From: Anaeramoeba flamelloides
Taxonomy: Eukaryota > Metamonada > Anaeramoebidae
Direction of reading: 5' to 3'
Length of the DNA: 64,000 bases
Assembly (NCBI GenBank): GCA_027625915.1
Contig: JANTQA010000057.1
Coordinates: forward strand, 9,548,001-9,612,000
Shown piece by piece: positions 10,816-23,550 of the stretch; position 1 is the stretch's first letter; every line of letters begins with the position of its first letter. The notes below the pieces were generated by a model. The model had not been told where the DNA came from. It saw only the letters and a program-made list of their open reading frames with translations, and did no database searches. Both the position numbers and the translations under genes were made by a program.

Positions 10816-11614
10816 TCCAAAATTGATTTTACTTTCAGTATACCATTGATACTCAATTAGGTGCTGTATTTAAATAAAGGGGAAAACAATTAGAGGTTTT
10901 GATTTCGGAACATAGGTTATTCTCTGAAAAGGGGTTTATTGATCACTGTTTCCTCCATAAACTAAGTTAACCAATTATATTTCACTACCAGCTTTTTGAG
11001 AAAAAAAAAACAAAAAATATTTAAAAGTCCAACATGTTATTTATTTATTTATTTTTTTTGGAAAGATTTTAGGAACCCAGAATCAAAGATTAAACTAATT
11101 AAAAGAAAAAAAAATATTAACTCCAAAGTATAATCCATATTATTATTAACAAACCTAATGAACAAATATAAAATAAAGCCCACTTATAATCAGAATCCTA
11201 GGTGTCTATTTCACAGATCTCAAAAAGAGTCATTTTTTTCTTCAGTACACCACTTGTATGAAAAAAAGTAAATTGAAAAAAAAAAACGTTCTACAAAATT
11301 ACAACTTCAATTAACTTGTCATCCTTGTTAATCAAGCTTCTTCAAAATATAAACAACACACCCGTTCTTAAAAATACCACCGATATTGTATTTATTATTT
11401 TCATCAGTACTACGATTTTTAAAAGTCTATCGTCTGGAAAAAAAGGTTAATTTTAGGGTCAAAACAATTTTTAAATGAATGTGACAAAGAATTATATAAA
11501 ACTCAACTTTAGGATATTTTTTCAAGAGATAATAACTAATAGTTTTGAAAATACTCTTATCATCTAAAAACCACAAATATAGAAAAAAAAATAATTAAAA
11601 AAAATATTGAAAGT

Positions 11615-12130
11615 GTACGTTAAGCGCCGTAGAGTGCCCTAGTTTGCCTAGGTTTTCTTGAAGTTTTCTGTTTTATCTGGATAATCTATTGATTTTCGTT
11701 AGTTTTTTTTTTGATTTTTCTATTTATTTGGAAATATATATTGCTTTTCGTTAGGTTTTCTTTGAGTTTTCTGTTTATTTGGAAAATTAATTGATATTCT
11801 TTAGGTTTTTTTTTTACTTTTTCTAAATAAACAAAAAATATTTTAAAATTTTCTGTTTATTTCAAAAAGCAAAAAAAAAAAACAGAACACTTCATAAATA
11901 AAATAGAAAACCTCAATAAAACCTAGAACACTTCACAAATAAACAGAAAACTCAAGAAAAACAAAAGGCGCTTTTTTTAATTTAAAAAATAAAAGGAAAA
12001 TTTCAAAAATTTTCTATTTTATTTCTCAAATTAAAAAAAATCTCATGGTAGTTTTCTAGAATTGAAAAGAAATGAGCAAAATCTCTTATTTTTCTCTTTT
12101 CTTTTGAATTCTGAAAAAGTTAAAGACTGT
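11615..12130. repeat. Composite palindromic repeat (GTTTTCTGTTTATTTG units)
   Basis: Starts with GTACGTTAAGCGCCGTAG. Three or four direct copies of TTTTCTGTTTATTTGGAAAA are followed by complementary copies (CAAATAAACAGAAAAC), then AATTGAAAAGAAATGAGCAA facing TTCTTTTGAATTC. It could fold into a large branched hairpin. Related pieces at 33.1, 53.0 and 60.2 kb. Confidence 0.6.
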
Positions 12131-13362
12131 TTTTTTGCTTTTTGAAATAAACCGAAAATTTATTTAAATTTTCTGTTTATTACAAAAATTAAACAAAACC
12201 CTAGAACAGAAAATCAAAGAAAAAATATTATACCCAATTTAAAAGAACATTAAATAATTCTTTAATAGTTAAAATAATTGATTCCCTATTTGAGAGATAT
12301 TCATCAGATATAAAAAACCTTTAAAAGATAATAAAATGACCTCTTAGTTGTGAAGTAAAAAAGTTTTCAAATTTTTTACTAGTAAATTGAAAAAACAATA
12401 TTACTGGAAATTTTGGGTTTCCAACTAAAATTGTATTATATCTTTAAAAATAGTGTTGATTAAAGATATTTTATTAACCAATAGCCTTGATTATAATTGA
12501 AGTTATCAAAAAGTAAAAAATTAGCAAATAGTTAATTTTTTTTTGAAAAAAATTTTTTATGATCTTGTTGTGCAATTTAAAAAGATAAAAATTAGTAAAA
12601 TTTATAAAAAATTGCTTTAATTAAATAAAAAAAAATACTATTTAAGTTTTAAAGTGTGTTTATTTACAGGGGGTTCTTCATTGCTTCGTTGTTAATAAAA
12701 TTAAAGATTCGTTTCAAATTGATTTTATAAAGTCACGCTTTAGTTAATTTCAACTATCTGCATGAAACACATTTATCAATTCCAAACACATAACTTAATA
12801 AAACGTAAAAGTTAATTAAAAACAATTATTCAAAAAAAAAAATTAAAAAATTACAGATTCTATTCTGGTTTCCTGAGATTCTTTCCAAAATTCTGATAAA
12901 TTCAAATAAATTTTTTTTAAAATTTATTTGAATTTTTATTGTTTAAATTTATCATTTTTCGATAAATCTAAGAATTATATTCGGTTACATATATAGAAAC
13001 TTTCTAAACAAGTTTATTTTTGAAATATTCTTTAAAATGGAAATTTTAGTAAGTAGAAGATGTACTTTTAACAAAAAAAAAGGAAATGGAAGGAAAAATA
13101 TTTTTTTAATTTTTAGGAATTTATCGTTGCTGTTGTGGAAAAAAAGTGAAACGCGGTTTTTAATTGGAATGGTTAATTGGTAAAATTACTGAAAATTCAA
13201 AAGATGAATCAATTAAAAGAAGGAATCAATTAACTTCAAATAATAATACATTATATTATTTTCAACCAAACCAACAAACATAATTAAAATCTACTTTCTT
13301 ATCGAAATTTTTGGTGTAGTAAGAGATCCCAAAAATATTCATTTTTTTGAACAAATTTTTAA

Positions 13363-14876
13363 GGGAGTAGTCATTTTTGAAAATAAAATAAAATTTTTCA
13401 AGATCTTGAAAATTTTTTTTTTTGTAATTTGTTATTCAACTTATGAAATGGATGAGTTAACCCCATATAAACAATTTATTGATTTTAGTCTCTTTTTTAA
13501 AATTCAAAATTTACATGTTACCAATATAAAACGAAAAAAAGTAACCTATTACTTTGTTTACGAAACAAGTTAATTCTTCAAAATGGGATTACATATTTTT
13601 CGTTTTATATTGGAAAGTATTGATTTCAAAAGCATATTTTTTTATTTGGTTTCTTTTTCTTTGATTAATATTTCAATTGAAATCTTAATCATCAAAACTA
13701 ATTGTTTTACAGGGGATTTAATAAATGAATAATTGATAGAAGCTTAACTACATCTTTATCAATTAAATTCAGATCTATTATGCAAAAAAAAATATTTCTT
13801 TAAAGTTTTAAAAAAGTTCTTTTCTGGTTTTCAAAAAATGAAAAAAAATTGTAAAAAAATTATTTTAAAAAATTGTTTGGTCTTATTCAAAAGAATCCTT
13901 ATTACAATTCAATTCATTTTTGGCAGAAAAAAAATGATTTTGAATTTTGAGGATAAAATTAACTAATTCCCAAATATTTTCTTGATAATTTCATTTTGAA
14001 AAGTCTAATTTCATCTTAAAACAAAAACAAAATTTCTGAGTAAAATTTTTAAATGACCACAAAACATTAATTATTATAATTATCCTTCTTAAAAAAATAC
14101 AATTATTTTTTAATCCGTTAAATATATCAATTTTTTGGTTACAGTCGTTCCCAGGCTACCGTAAATTTTTATATGAATCAAATTTTGATGCTGATATAGA
14201 TTTTTAAAAAGTTTTAAAAGAATGAAAGAATAAGAAAGTTCATATTGAAAATATTTTTTCATAAATGAGTTGATAGGGGAAAATATTCTTCTAATGTGAT
14301 CTAAAAATAAATTCGTTTTTTAGGGGGAATTTTATACAGTTTCTTATTGAATTTAGGGTTTTTAGAGTCATTTTGGGTTCTGAAAATTTATTTTTTCTTG
14401 TATCAAAAGAAAATTTTTCAAATCAACTCATTTGTGAAATTTTTTTTTCAATATGAGCTTTCTTATCCTCATATCCAACTTTTTAAAAATCTATATCAGC
14501 ATTAAAATTTGATTCATATAAAAATTCACCGTAGTCTTGGAAAGACTATAACGAAAAGTTTTATTTCAAAAAAGAAATAAAATCTTTATATTAATATTAC
14601 TGGTAACAAAGACTTGTTATAGTATAATAATGATCAAAATGGCAATATAATGTGGTAAAAACTTGTTAAATTGTGAGAAAAAAAAATGAATTTAATCATT
14701 TTCTTTTTCAGATAAAATGGAAAAAAAAAATTGATCTCACTAAACTAATTTTCATTTATGACTTTCTTAGTCGAGAAGAATTTTTTGACACTTTGGATCT
14801 ACAAAATTTGTAAGTAGAGAATACCACCAATAGCATATTTTCAAATTTTGTCCTGTCTCTGTAGAAGACTGATCCC
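13363..14876. mobile_element. TTAA-flanked element (GGGAGTAGTC ends) carrying a nested MITE
   Basis: TTAA 13359-13362 then GGGAGTAGTC; GACTGATCCC then TTAA 14877-14880. The two ends are inverted repeats. A second copy at about 43009-44135 is collinear but lacks the nested element at 14142-14548, which accounts for the length difference. The flanks without this element occur at 60.7-61.0 kb. Confidence 0.8.
14142..14548. mobile_element. 407-bp long-armed fold-back MITE with TA duplication
   Basis: Arms of over 100 bp: AAATTTTTATATGAATCAAA and TGATATAGATTTTTAAAAAG at the left, their complements at the right. TA at 14140-14141 and 14549-14550. The sister copy at 43.8 kb reads GGTTAAACAAAAG through this point, an empty site. 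Confidence 0.8.
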
Positions 14877-15080
14877 TTAATGATTGATCAATCAAAGAAA
14901 AATCCCTACTAAAAGATAATGTTAAAAAAACTGTTATTTTTTTGAATCCTTCATTTTGTATTTATTTATTTATTTTTTCTTCTTATTGTAATTGATCTTA
15001 CTTTGAATTTTCAGTAATATTAATGTTAGCAATTAAAAACTGTGTTTTACTTTTTTTCCATAATGGTTAGAGTAATTAAT

Positions 15081-15899
15081 GATATTTTTTTATGAAATTT
15101 TCAATATATAGACACTTGTAAATTTTTTTATCACTAAGATTCTTTGGGGTAAAATTTGGCAAATGAAAAAATGTACGCACTTCCTTAAACAATTCTATTT
15201 TTTGAAAAACAAAAGTTTTACAACTGTTAATAACCCAATTTAATAAAATTACTTTGAATTCAACAAGAAAACATAATAAGTGAAATATGTATTTTTGCTT
15301 CTTATTCGATTCTAATCCTTTAAAATTTATTTTTATTAATGTTTATTTTTTTTTAAAAAAATTAAAAAATTAAAAATAGAATAAAGTAAAATTTTTTAAA
15401 AAGATTTAAAGAATTTTTTATGGCTCTCTATGAAAATGTTTACAATCAAAAAGAATATATATATATATATATATATAAATATAAATATAAATATAAATGA
15501 ATAGATTATGATAAAAATGTTGATCATAAATAAGGAGATGGAATATTTCAAATGTAATTTATAAAACAAGTTATTTCAAAAAAGATTTTTTCTACAGAAT
15601 GCTTGTCTATAAAAAATTCTTACAAAAAAAAAAAAAAGCATCTAAAAGAACCGAATGGGTTGAAAGGCCAAATGGGCAATATGTGCCATTACGGAAATGC
15701 TAAATTGAATTACAAATTGAAAGGAAGTTTTTATATAAAAATTCAGCTATTTTTTGAAATTACATCCCTATCTATCTATCATAAATGTAATGCATATATA
15801 TAATATATATATATATATATATAGATCTATAGATATAGATATATTTAGATATGTTTTATTAATACTCACTAGAGGATCAAAAAACGATTTGTGGATCAG
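15081..15899. other. Intergenic, downstream of G-alpha
   Basis: (AT)n tracts at 15455-15476 and about 15796-15825. A slightly G-rich patch at 15640-15740 (AATGGGTTGAAAGGCCAAAT) has no coding or RNA signature that I can support. Confidence 0.5.
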
Positions 15900-17493
15900 C
15901 TAAATCATCCCAATATCCTTGATATTGTTTTGTAAAATGATATCTTTAACTGCAGAAAAAACAAATTTGATATTATCTGTGTCTGTTGCGCAAGTGAAAT
16001 GTGGATAAATTTCTTTTTCTTTGTTCCTATTTAATGAAACAAATTTTTCTTTTAAAAATTCTGAAGCATTATCAAAATCGCACCCTCCCTCGTAGTCGTT
16101 AAAGCAGATATTAAGATCTACGGTTTTAATTTTTTTTCGAAACAAATCAGTCTTGTTTAAAAATAAGATAACTGAGGTGTCAGCAAACCATCTGGAATTA
16201 CAAACTTCCTCGAATAATAATAAACTTTCTTGCATTCTGTTTTGTTTGTCGTCTTCAAATAAATTTTGATCGTAGGAGCTCAATGAGGCACAAAATACTA
16301 CAGCAGTGACGTCTTGGAAGCAGTGGATCCATTTTTTTCTTTCGTTTCTTTGTCCTCCGACATCAAACATGCTATATTATTTGGTGAATTAGAATTGTTT
16401 TTTTTTTTCGTTTTAATATTTTACAGTTTATATTTAGAGTTTTGATTTTGAATTTTGAATTTTTGGTTTCGGAATAGGAAGGGTGGGGTGGTTTCGAAAA
16501 AATCGAAAATTAATAAAGAAAAAATGTATTTTAAAACCAAAAACATGAGCAACCGATACAGATGAGCTGTAATCAATTGCAATTTTACAAAATTTGAAGA
16601 ATCACTTACCAGAAATTAATTCCTTCATAATCAAAATTGACTTGTACAATACCAGTTGTTCTCACACGAGACATTAAAATATCTTGATCTGTTGGAACGA
16701 ACGATTCATCAGCAATTCTTTTAATATTCTCAAAATTGCTATTTGTTAGAGAAGCGCGTAACAAAAACAAAAATAAAAACAAAAAAAAATTAAAATTAAA
16801 ATAAAATGGAAATTTTCTCAATTGAAAGGGAATTAAAAAAACAAAATGTACTAAGCAGCAGAATCGTCAAGTTGAAACTCATTTCTTCGAGAGTATGCCT
16901 CTTGAATACCACCGTCTTCCCAAAGAATCTTGATTCGATCCTTGGCTTTAAAAAAATCTTTTTCATTCATTATTTCAAGTGCTGAGTCCTATTTGGGGAT
17001 TAAGGAAAAGGTAAAATAATCAACAATAAGAAAGAATGAGGATTAAAAAATCAAAAAAAAAACAAAACCAAGCCCCAAAAAATTTTTCTTGATTTACTTT
17101 TTTGTTGTGATTTATTAAAAAATAACATTTTTGGGTTGCTTGTTCACTGGTAAAGAAAAAAGAAAAAAGAAAAAACAAAGCACAAACCTTATTAGAAGAT
17201 TCTTCAAAATCAATTTGCAATTTGGTCATAGCCTTTATCAAGTTGCTCATGCAATGTACGGTGTTATTACGCATGACGTCAACAAAGTCCCTTCTTTCCT
17301 CGTATTCGAAGCCATCCTTATGGATAATCATCATTTGTTTGACCACAGTGGATTTCCCAGACTCACCTGCTCCCAACAAGAGCAGCTTTGCAATGTTTTC
17401 ATTTTCCATTTGTCGATCTCGGATTGTCTGATCAATTTTATTTGATCTCTTGGCTTCATTTTCATCATTTTCACTTTTAAAGCAATTTCCCAT
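15900..17493 (-). CDS. Heterotrimeric G-protein alpha subunit, four exons
   Basis: Exons are 17188-17493, 16852-16988, 16610-16738 and 15900-16371. They join to 347 codons plus stop, the usual length for G-alpha. Introns of 199, 113 and 238 nt begin GTTTGT, GTACAT and GTAAGT. The N-terminus MGNC gives a myristoylation Gly2 and a palmitoylation-type Cys4. The P-loop GAGESGKST is residues 41-49. Switch I is RVRTTG with the catalytic Arg at 172. DVGGQR places the catalytic Gln at 198. NKTD is residues 263-266 and TCATD starts at about 317. All residues for GTP binding and hydrolysis are present, so it should be an active switch at the plasma membrane coupled to 7TM receptors and beta-gamma. The C-terminus ends NNIKDIGMI: the Cys that pertussis toxin modifies in animal Gi is replaced by Ile. 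The split codons at exon junctions (TA|C, TG|C) join cleanly, which supports the model. Confidence 0.95.
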
Positions 17494-20400
17494 TTTGACA
17501 AACTTTTATATTTTTATAAAAAAAAAAAAGGTTGTTACAAAAAAATAAAAATCTCATCCTGTTTTGAAATGTTGCTTAATCAAGAGTTCTTGTAATTTTG
17601 AAAATGTTTTGTTATTTTTTGGTATTTGGTTAAGGGGTTTTTTGTTATTTTCACTTTTTTTTATCAACAAATTTTATCAAAACTTTGAGAATAACTATTT
17701 TGGAAAAAAATTGTCAAATTGGTTTTAATTGTTAAATCGGTTTTAATTGTAAGATGGATTTTGGTTAAATGATGGTGGATCTGGAAAATTTTTTCAATTA
17801 ATTTTTTTTCTTATTTTACACTGATCAAGGGAGATTTATGAAACTGAAATTCCTTAGTCCATACTAGTATTTCATTTTTAAAATCTTAAAGCCAATTTCG
17901 CATGAAAGGAAAATGGCTAGCAACTAAAAATTCCAAAAAATTCGATTTTACTAATGTTTGCAATTAAATCTCAAATTTGGGAAATTGAACAGACTTTAAT
18001 TTTGATATGGTTTTATGTTTGGAATTTCGTTTTGGTTCCAAGAATAGGAGTCAACTTTTTGGACTTGGTATTTGTTTTAAAATGAATCAAACAAGACATT
18101 AAAAAATATTGCAAAATGAGAATTTTTATTACAATTTTACGATTATTACCTATTTTACCATTTTTTTAGATAGAGTACTTTTTATTTTCGTGTTTTACTT
18201 TAGATTTTAAATTTTTGTAAAATAAGAATAAAACTTGTTTTGAGTATTGGAACTTCATTTTTTTGAATGTCAACCTGAAAATTTTCGAAAATATTTTAGA
18301 TGTTTGTTTTGTCAAGAACTTTTTCCCTTTAAAAAAATCAGAAATTAAAAATCACACCATTTTTGTTTAAAAAATTAAAAATTGATCATTATTTTGTTCA
18401 TCTCAAAACAACACACTATTATAAAAGACTATTTCTCTATAAAATTGTGTGATTTCCAAAGAAAAGAATTTTTTCTTGTTAAAAATTAAAAAGGAAAAAG
18501 TTGTAATTTCAACTGATCTACAAACAATTTTTCATTGAACTTTTACCTATGTGAGAAAGTATTGTTAGAAACCCGTAAAGTTACTTTCTGTAAATACCTC
18601 AAAACATTTTCTTTCCTTAACAAAAATATATGGAGAAAAAGTCCATTTATTCCTAAAATTTTTTTCATTATGAAACTTACAGGTTTCTTCCATTTTAACG
18701 CTGATTCTTGAATAAGAAAAGTTTTTGCTTGATGAATACTTGAAAAAAAGGATTATTAGAGTTCTGAAAGGTGTAACTCAAACTTCTTTCAATGTATGAA
18801 TTAAATAATAAGAAGTAACAGTTAAAAAAAACATTTTTACTTCTTTTTTTGAAGTACTGTCCAAATTTTCTGTTTTGTGAGGTTAGTCAAATTAAACACT
18901 ATAATACAAAAAAAACATTTAAAAAGTTAAATGTGGATGAAAAGTCAAAAGATTGCAAATTTCATATAGTTTTTCGATATTCTTATTAAAAAAACAGAAA
19001 AAGCGAAAAACTGTTCACTTAATTTTCTTTTTCCTTTTTCAATTACAAGTCAGAAATTACAACCTATTTCTTTTAAAAAGATCTGTTTGTATCAGAAAAA
19101 TTGAAGTAATATAAGTGAAAATTTTTTCGCTTTTCTAATAGTTTTACAAATTTCAGAAATGTGAAAAATATTTTAAATCATTTATAACTCTAAAATTTGT
19201 GTCTTATGAGATCTTTAACACACAAACATCAAAAATGAATACACAAAACGTTAAAGACAAGTTTAAAATTTGCGAATTTCTAATTTTCTTTGGATTTAAA
19301 TTCAAGATGAAAAATGGCATGTATTGATCCAAAAATTTTTAGAAATTTTAAAAAAAAAACAAGTGTAATTTTTAAATCTATTTTCTTTCCCACTTACTTC
19401 CCACTTTATACCTGTATGTATCTATTATCTGACCCTAAACACTCGTAATCTTTAAAATAAAAAAATTGAATAGAAGGCTTACTTCGAGGACTTTATTTTT
19501 CAAATAAATTTAATGTAAATTATGATAGAAGAATTAAAAGTTTTTTAAAAAGAAGTAACAAAGTTTTGAAAAAATACTAAATTTGAACGAGATATCTTAT
19601 CTCAAGATTCTTGAAAGTTTATATATCTATCTATATATATATATACTTCATGTGATGAAATATTATTCACCAATCAATTAATTTGGATTGTACTTTAAAT
19701 ATCCTGATTACTAAATTTACACTTTACTTATTACCATATAAAAGAACCTATAGATATTGATATTTCACTTTCTTAACATAGGTTCATAAGTTAAATAATT
19801 GGATAATAAAAAATGCAATTTTTGATTCAATACTCTCAAGTTGTAATGATTTGATTCAAAAATTTACTTGTTATTTGAAATATTTAAAAAATGAAAAATA
19901 AAAATGTGATATTAAACAAGAATAGTGTAGTGATAGAAAAGATGGTTTTCTTTATTTTTTCAAATAATAACATGACTTGAAAATACCCACACATGACATA
20001 TAATGGCATTTGGTTCGTATTTACAATCATCGCTACAACCAAGAACTTATTTTGAGGAAAATTTAAATAGGAATATTATAACAGTCCTTACCAGCTATGT
20101 AGAAACGAATTATCATGTTTAACTATTGATTTTCTTTAAAAAAAAGGATCTGGATCCTTATAGAAATTGAAATGTTTAAAAAGCAAAGAAAAACATTTCA
20201 AATATTTTTAATTTTTATTAAATCGAACTTTTATAACTTTTTGATATTTTCAAAAACTAACAAAATTGAAAAACTAATCTGATTTTAAGTATACAAGGAT
20301 TTTAAAACAATATATTAAAAATTAACAATCAAAGTAAACGAATCTTGAAAATTTTATTTTAACTAATTTATTGTATTTCTTGAAATTTTTTACAAAAGAT

Positions 20401-21140
20401 TAGGGACCAGTATTTTTTTTTTTTTTAAAAATGAAATTTTGTTGAGATCGTAGTATTATTTTATATAAAAATATAAATTTTGATATAACAAAAGTCTAGG
20501 TTAACATCATTTTAAAATATTATTGATTTGAAACCATTTTTGAAATGAAAACTTGATATATTTATAAAATAATATAACTAAATCCTAAAGTAATACTTTC
20601 TAACTTGTAGAAAAAAACATTTCCCCATTTTCATGAATTAGCTTTATTTATAGTGCAATTAATAATTTTGCTTTTTTTATGTTACGTATTTAATTATTTT
20701 AAATTATAAATCTTTCAATTCTATGACCAACACATTAAATTAAAATAAGTGTGGATAGAATGACTTTGTAAAAATAAAAAATAAATAGTTTATCGATTAA
20801 ATTCAGATTTGATAAGTAATTATATTTTTAATTTTTATAAAGTCTAAAAAAAAATTTTTCTGTGTCGATAACCCCCCCCTCTTTTACATAATAATAAATA
20901 ATTTAATTTTTTATGAAAATATTTTAATTAGATTCAGATTTATCATTATTATTTCTCCTTTTTGTCCAATTCTCATATAACAAAACTTTAGGTATTAAAA
21001 AAAAAGCAAATTTTAGTTTAAAAAGACTAAATTAAAATTAATTGTTATATTACAACCTAACTTGATATTATTCGTAAACTTATTCCCAATAGTAATTCAA
21101 TTTGCTAATCAAACACAGTAAGTTTTATTTTTAGGTTAAA
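17494..21140. other. Intergenic, one degraded MITE
   Basis: Upstream of G-alpha. Apart from the MITE copy at about 18980-19145, no gene or clear repeat was seen in this AT-rich stretch. Confidence 0.55.
18980..19145. mobile_element. Degraded copy of the CTGGTATTTG MITE
   Basis: AAATTACAACCTATTTCTTT and ATAAGTGAAAATTTTTTC are shared with 6062-6224. Arms AAAAAGCGAAAAACTGTTCA / GTGAAAATTTTTTCGC form the hairpin. The outermost ends are not recognisable. Confidence 0.5.
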
Positions 21141-21339
21141 TACTGTCAATTCCAATATCAAGTAAAAACTTTCAACGAAATTTATGGGACAAAAAAAACC
21201 TCTTATTAAAGTACATTTTTTGGAATTATTTTTTTTACAATGTATTTTACTAGAATCTGAATTGTGTGCCTTAATTTGAGATTTTAATTGTGTCTTAAAT
21301 TTTGTTGAAAGTTTGTACCTTAAAAGTGAAACCGACTGG
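21141..21339. mobile_element. Degraded copy of the CAGTCAGTTCCAC MITE
   Basis: Left end TACTGTCAATTCC, then AACTTTCAACGAAATTT; right end GTACCTTAAAAGTG then AAACCGACTGG. The ends are inverted copies of each other. A further partial fragment of the same family (AATTTAAGGCACAAAAAATC) follows at about 21340-21470. Confidence 0.65.
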
Positions 21340-21492
21340 ACTATCAACGTAATTTAAGGCACAAAAAATCTTTGTTTAAGAAACAAAATTTAGAATTTTT
21401 TTAACACAAATTATTTTACTAGAAGATAAATTTTGCACAGAATTTGGAATTTCTTTGTAAATTAACTAAGAAACCGGTTATATGAAATTATT

Positions 21493-21691
21493 TACAACGA
21501 GTTCCACTTTTAAGACACAAACTTTCAACAAAATTAAGGTAAAAAAAAAACCTTAAATTAAAACATATTTTTTGTAATTTTTTTTTACAATTTATTTTTA
21601 CTTAAATTTGAATTCTGTACCTTAAATTTGAGATTTTTTTATTCCTTAAATTTCATTGATAGTTTGTTTCTTAAAAGTAGAACTGATTGTA
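21493..21691. mobile_element. Copy of the CAGTCAGTTCCAC MITE
   Basis: Left end GAGTTCCACTTTTAAGACAC, right end AAAGTAGAACTGATTG; both ends abut TA. The interior holds the same CCTTAAATTTGAG blocks as the other copies. About 200 bp with long inverted arms. Confidence 0.75.
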
Positions 21692-22031
21692 AACAAAATA
21701 TATGAAACTTTCCGATCTTAATTTTAGTTGGCATTTTTCAAAGCATAATTTTTTTTTTTTGTTTATTTATTATCTTATATTTGATTAGAAAATTTTTTAT
21801 TGAGGAGATATAATCTTGATAGAATTACAAATAGAATGAAAAAAAAACTGTATGTATGATATTTCAAATATTCTCAAAAAGAACAAAAATCGAAAAAACT
21901 TGAAATTGTTTTAACAACTAATCAATACCTGTTGAGGAATTTTTGAGAAACCATAGCCTTCAGAGATAAATTTTTATCATAAAAATTCAATTTTATTTTT
22001 AAGCAATTGGTTTTTTTTGAATTTTTTTCCT

Positions 22032-22231
22032 TACAGTCAGTTTCACTTTTAAGGCACAAACTTGCAACGAAATTTAAGACACAATAAAATTCTCAAATAA
22101 AAGTACAAAATTCAGATTCTAGTAAAATAAATTGTAAAAAAAATAATTACAAATTTTGTGCCTTAATTTGATATATTTTTGTACCTTACATTTCGTAGAA
22201 AGTTTGTACCTTAAAAGTGGAACTGACTGTA
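22032..22231. mobile_element. Best-preserved copy of the CAGTCAGTTCCAC MITE
   Basis: About 200 bp, bounded by TA on each side. Left CAGTCAGTTTCACTTTTAAG, right CTTAAAAGTGGAACTGACTG, so the ends are near-perfect inverted repeats that go on through GGCACAAACTT...AATTTAAG. The TA duplication and CAGT ends point to a Tc1/mariner-type non-autonomous element. Confidence 0.85.
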
Positions 22232-23199
22232 ATAACACTGAAAAGTTTTTTAAAACTTTTGGTAAGTATATATTTCTGTTAGATTTATGTTTTGGTTAAT
22301 ATTTATATATCAGGATCTGTTGGATTTGGTAGAAAGTATTGGTTACAGGTCAAATGTATTAGATTAAACAAATGTGTCTTCTGGTATGGGACGTTAAAGA
22401 ATGTTTGATACTTTTCACATTATGTTGGGCCAGGTGTATGTAATATAAAATAATACTGGGTTTTTTTTTTCGATTGTATTTAAGATTACAAAAATACAGG
22501 ATATGTTACACAATTAGAACTTGCCTTTAAACAGACCTTTTATCGCATTTTTTAACATTTAACAATGATCAGAAATGTTACTGGCAAACAAGTAACTTAT
22601 TCCTTTCACACAAAACGTGTTGGATATTATTCCCTAAAAGATATTTTTTAACAAAATGTTCTATTTTCCAGCCAAAAAAAAATATTTTACTTAATAAAAT
22701 TCCAATTTTAATGTTAAACCGAATATTTTGGCATTAATATTTTCCCAGAAGTTTTCCAATAAGTATGTATAAATGATCAAAAAAATTTTCTAGTATTTTA
22801 GTATTTTGGGTATTTTTGGGAATAGTTGATTGATTCTTATTGATATATTCAACAATCAAGTAAATTTATTGTAATTTAATATATATATATATATTTATAG
22901 GGTTTTGTTATATCATTTTTTATTGAAAGAGGATGATTAATTTGATAATAGAATTAAATATTTTGATTCAAATATTTTGAAATATCTTTGAATTTTTACA
23001 GATCTAATCAGTATCTATTTTTACCTTAATTATAATATCTAATTCAATGTTTTTAACTTATCAAAATTCAATTTATGGATAAAAAAACTCACTTAATCAA
23101 TTCTAGAAGAAATAAACAATTATAGCAATTTGTTAATTCTCATGTAAGTAAATGATTAATCAAAAACAATACACATAATATATATATATATATTAAAAC

Positions 23200-23550
23200 A
23201 AATAAATCATCGAATGTATTGAAAATTTTGGGGAGAATCTAACGAAAAAAAAGACCTTGTAAATTTGTTTAGATTCTATTAGGAATATTGGATAATGTAA
23301 AACGTTAGATATCATTGACTAAATTCATTTGATTTCTTATCTTTTGAACTACAAATTTTCACTTGATATCAAATGTTGAAAAAATATTTTGATCTGCTTA
23401 AAAAAGTTATGTATTTCAAAAAATGAAAATGAAAACATAAAAGCAAATAATGAAAAAAATTTTTTTCAAATTTTTGCAAAAAAGAAAATGGTTTCCAGTT
23501 CGAATGAAAGTGTGTTATTGGAATTGTTTGAACAGTTTGAACAGTTTGAA
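23200..23550 (-). repeat. Reverse copy of part of the 46.7-kb repeat
   Basis: TTGTAAATTTGTTTAGATTC and TATTAGGAATATTGGA are the complement of 46970-47000. The rest follows at lower identity. Confidence 0.5.

Larger units (their letters stand above)
9380..13159. other. Intergenic, repeats only
   Basis: Upstream of the Rxt3-like gene. Holds the 10.5-kb and 11.6-kb repeats. The rest is AT-rich without coding signal on either strand. Confidence 0.6.
13160..15080. repeat. Dispersed repeat split by a TTAA element (sister copy 60530-61155)
   Basis: 13160-13362 and 14877-15080 together match 60530-60727 and 60982-61155: for example ACCAACAAACATAATTAAAA / ACCAACAAACACAATTTAAA on the left and TGAATCCTTCATTTTG on the right. 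Confidence 0.7.
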
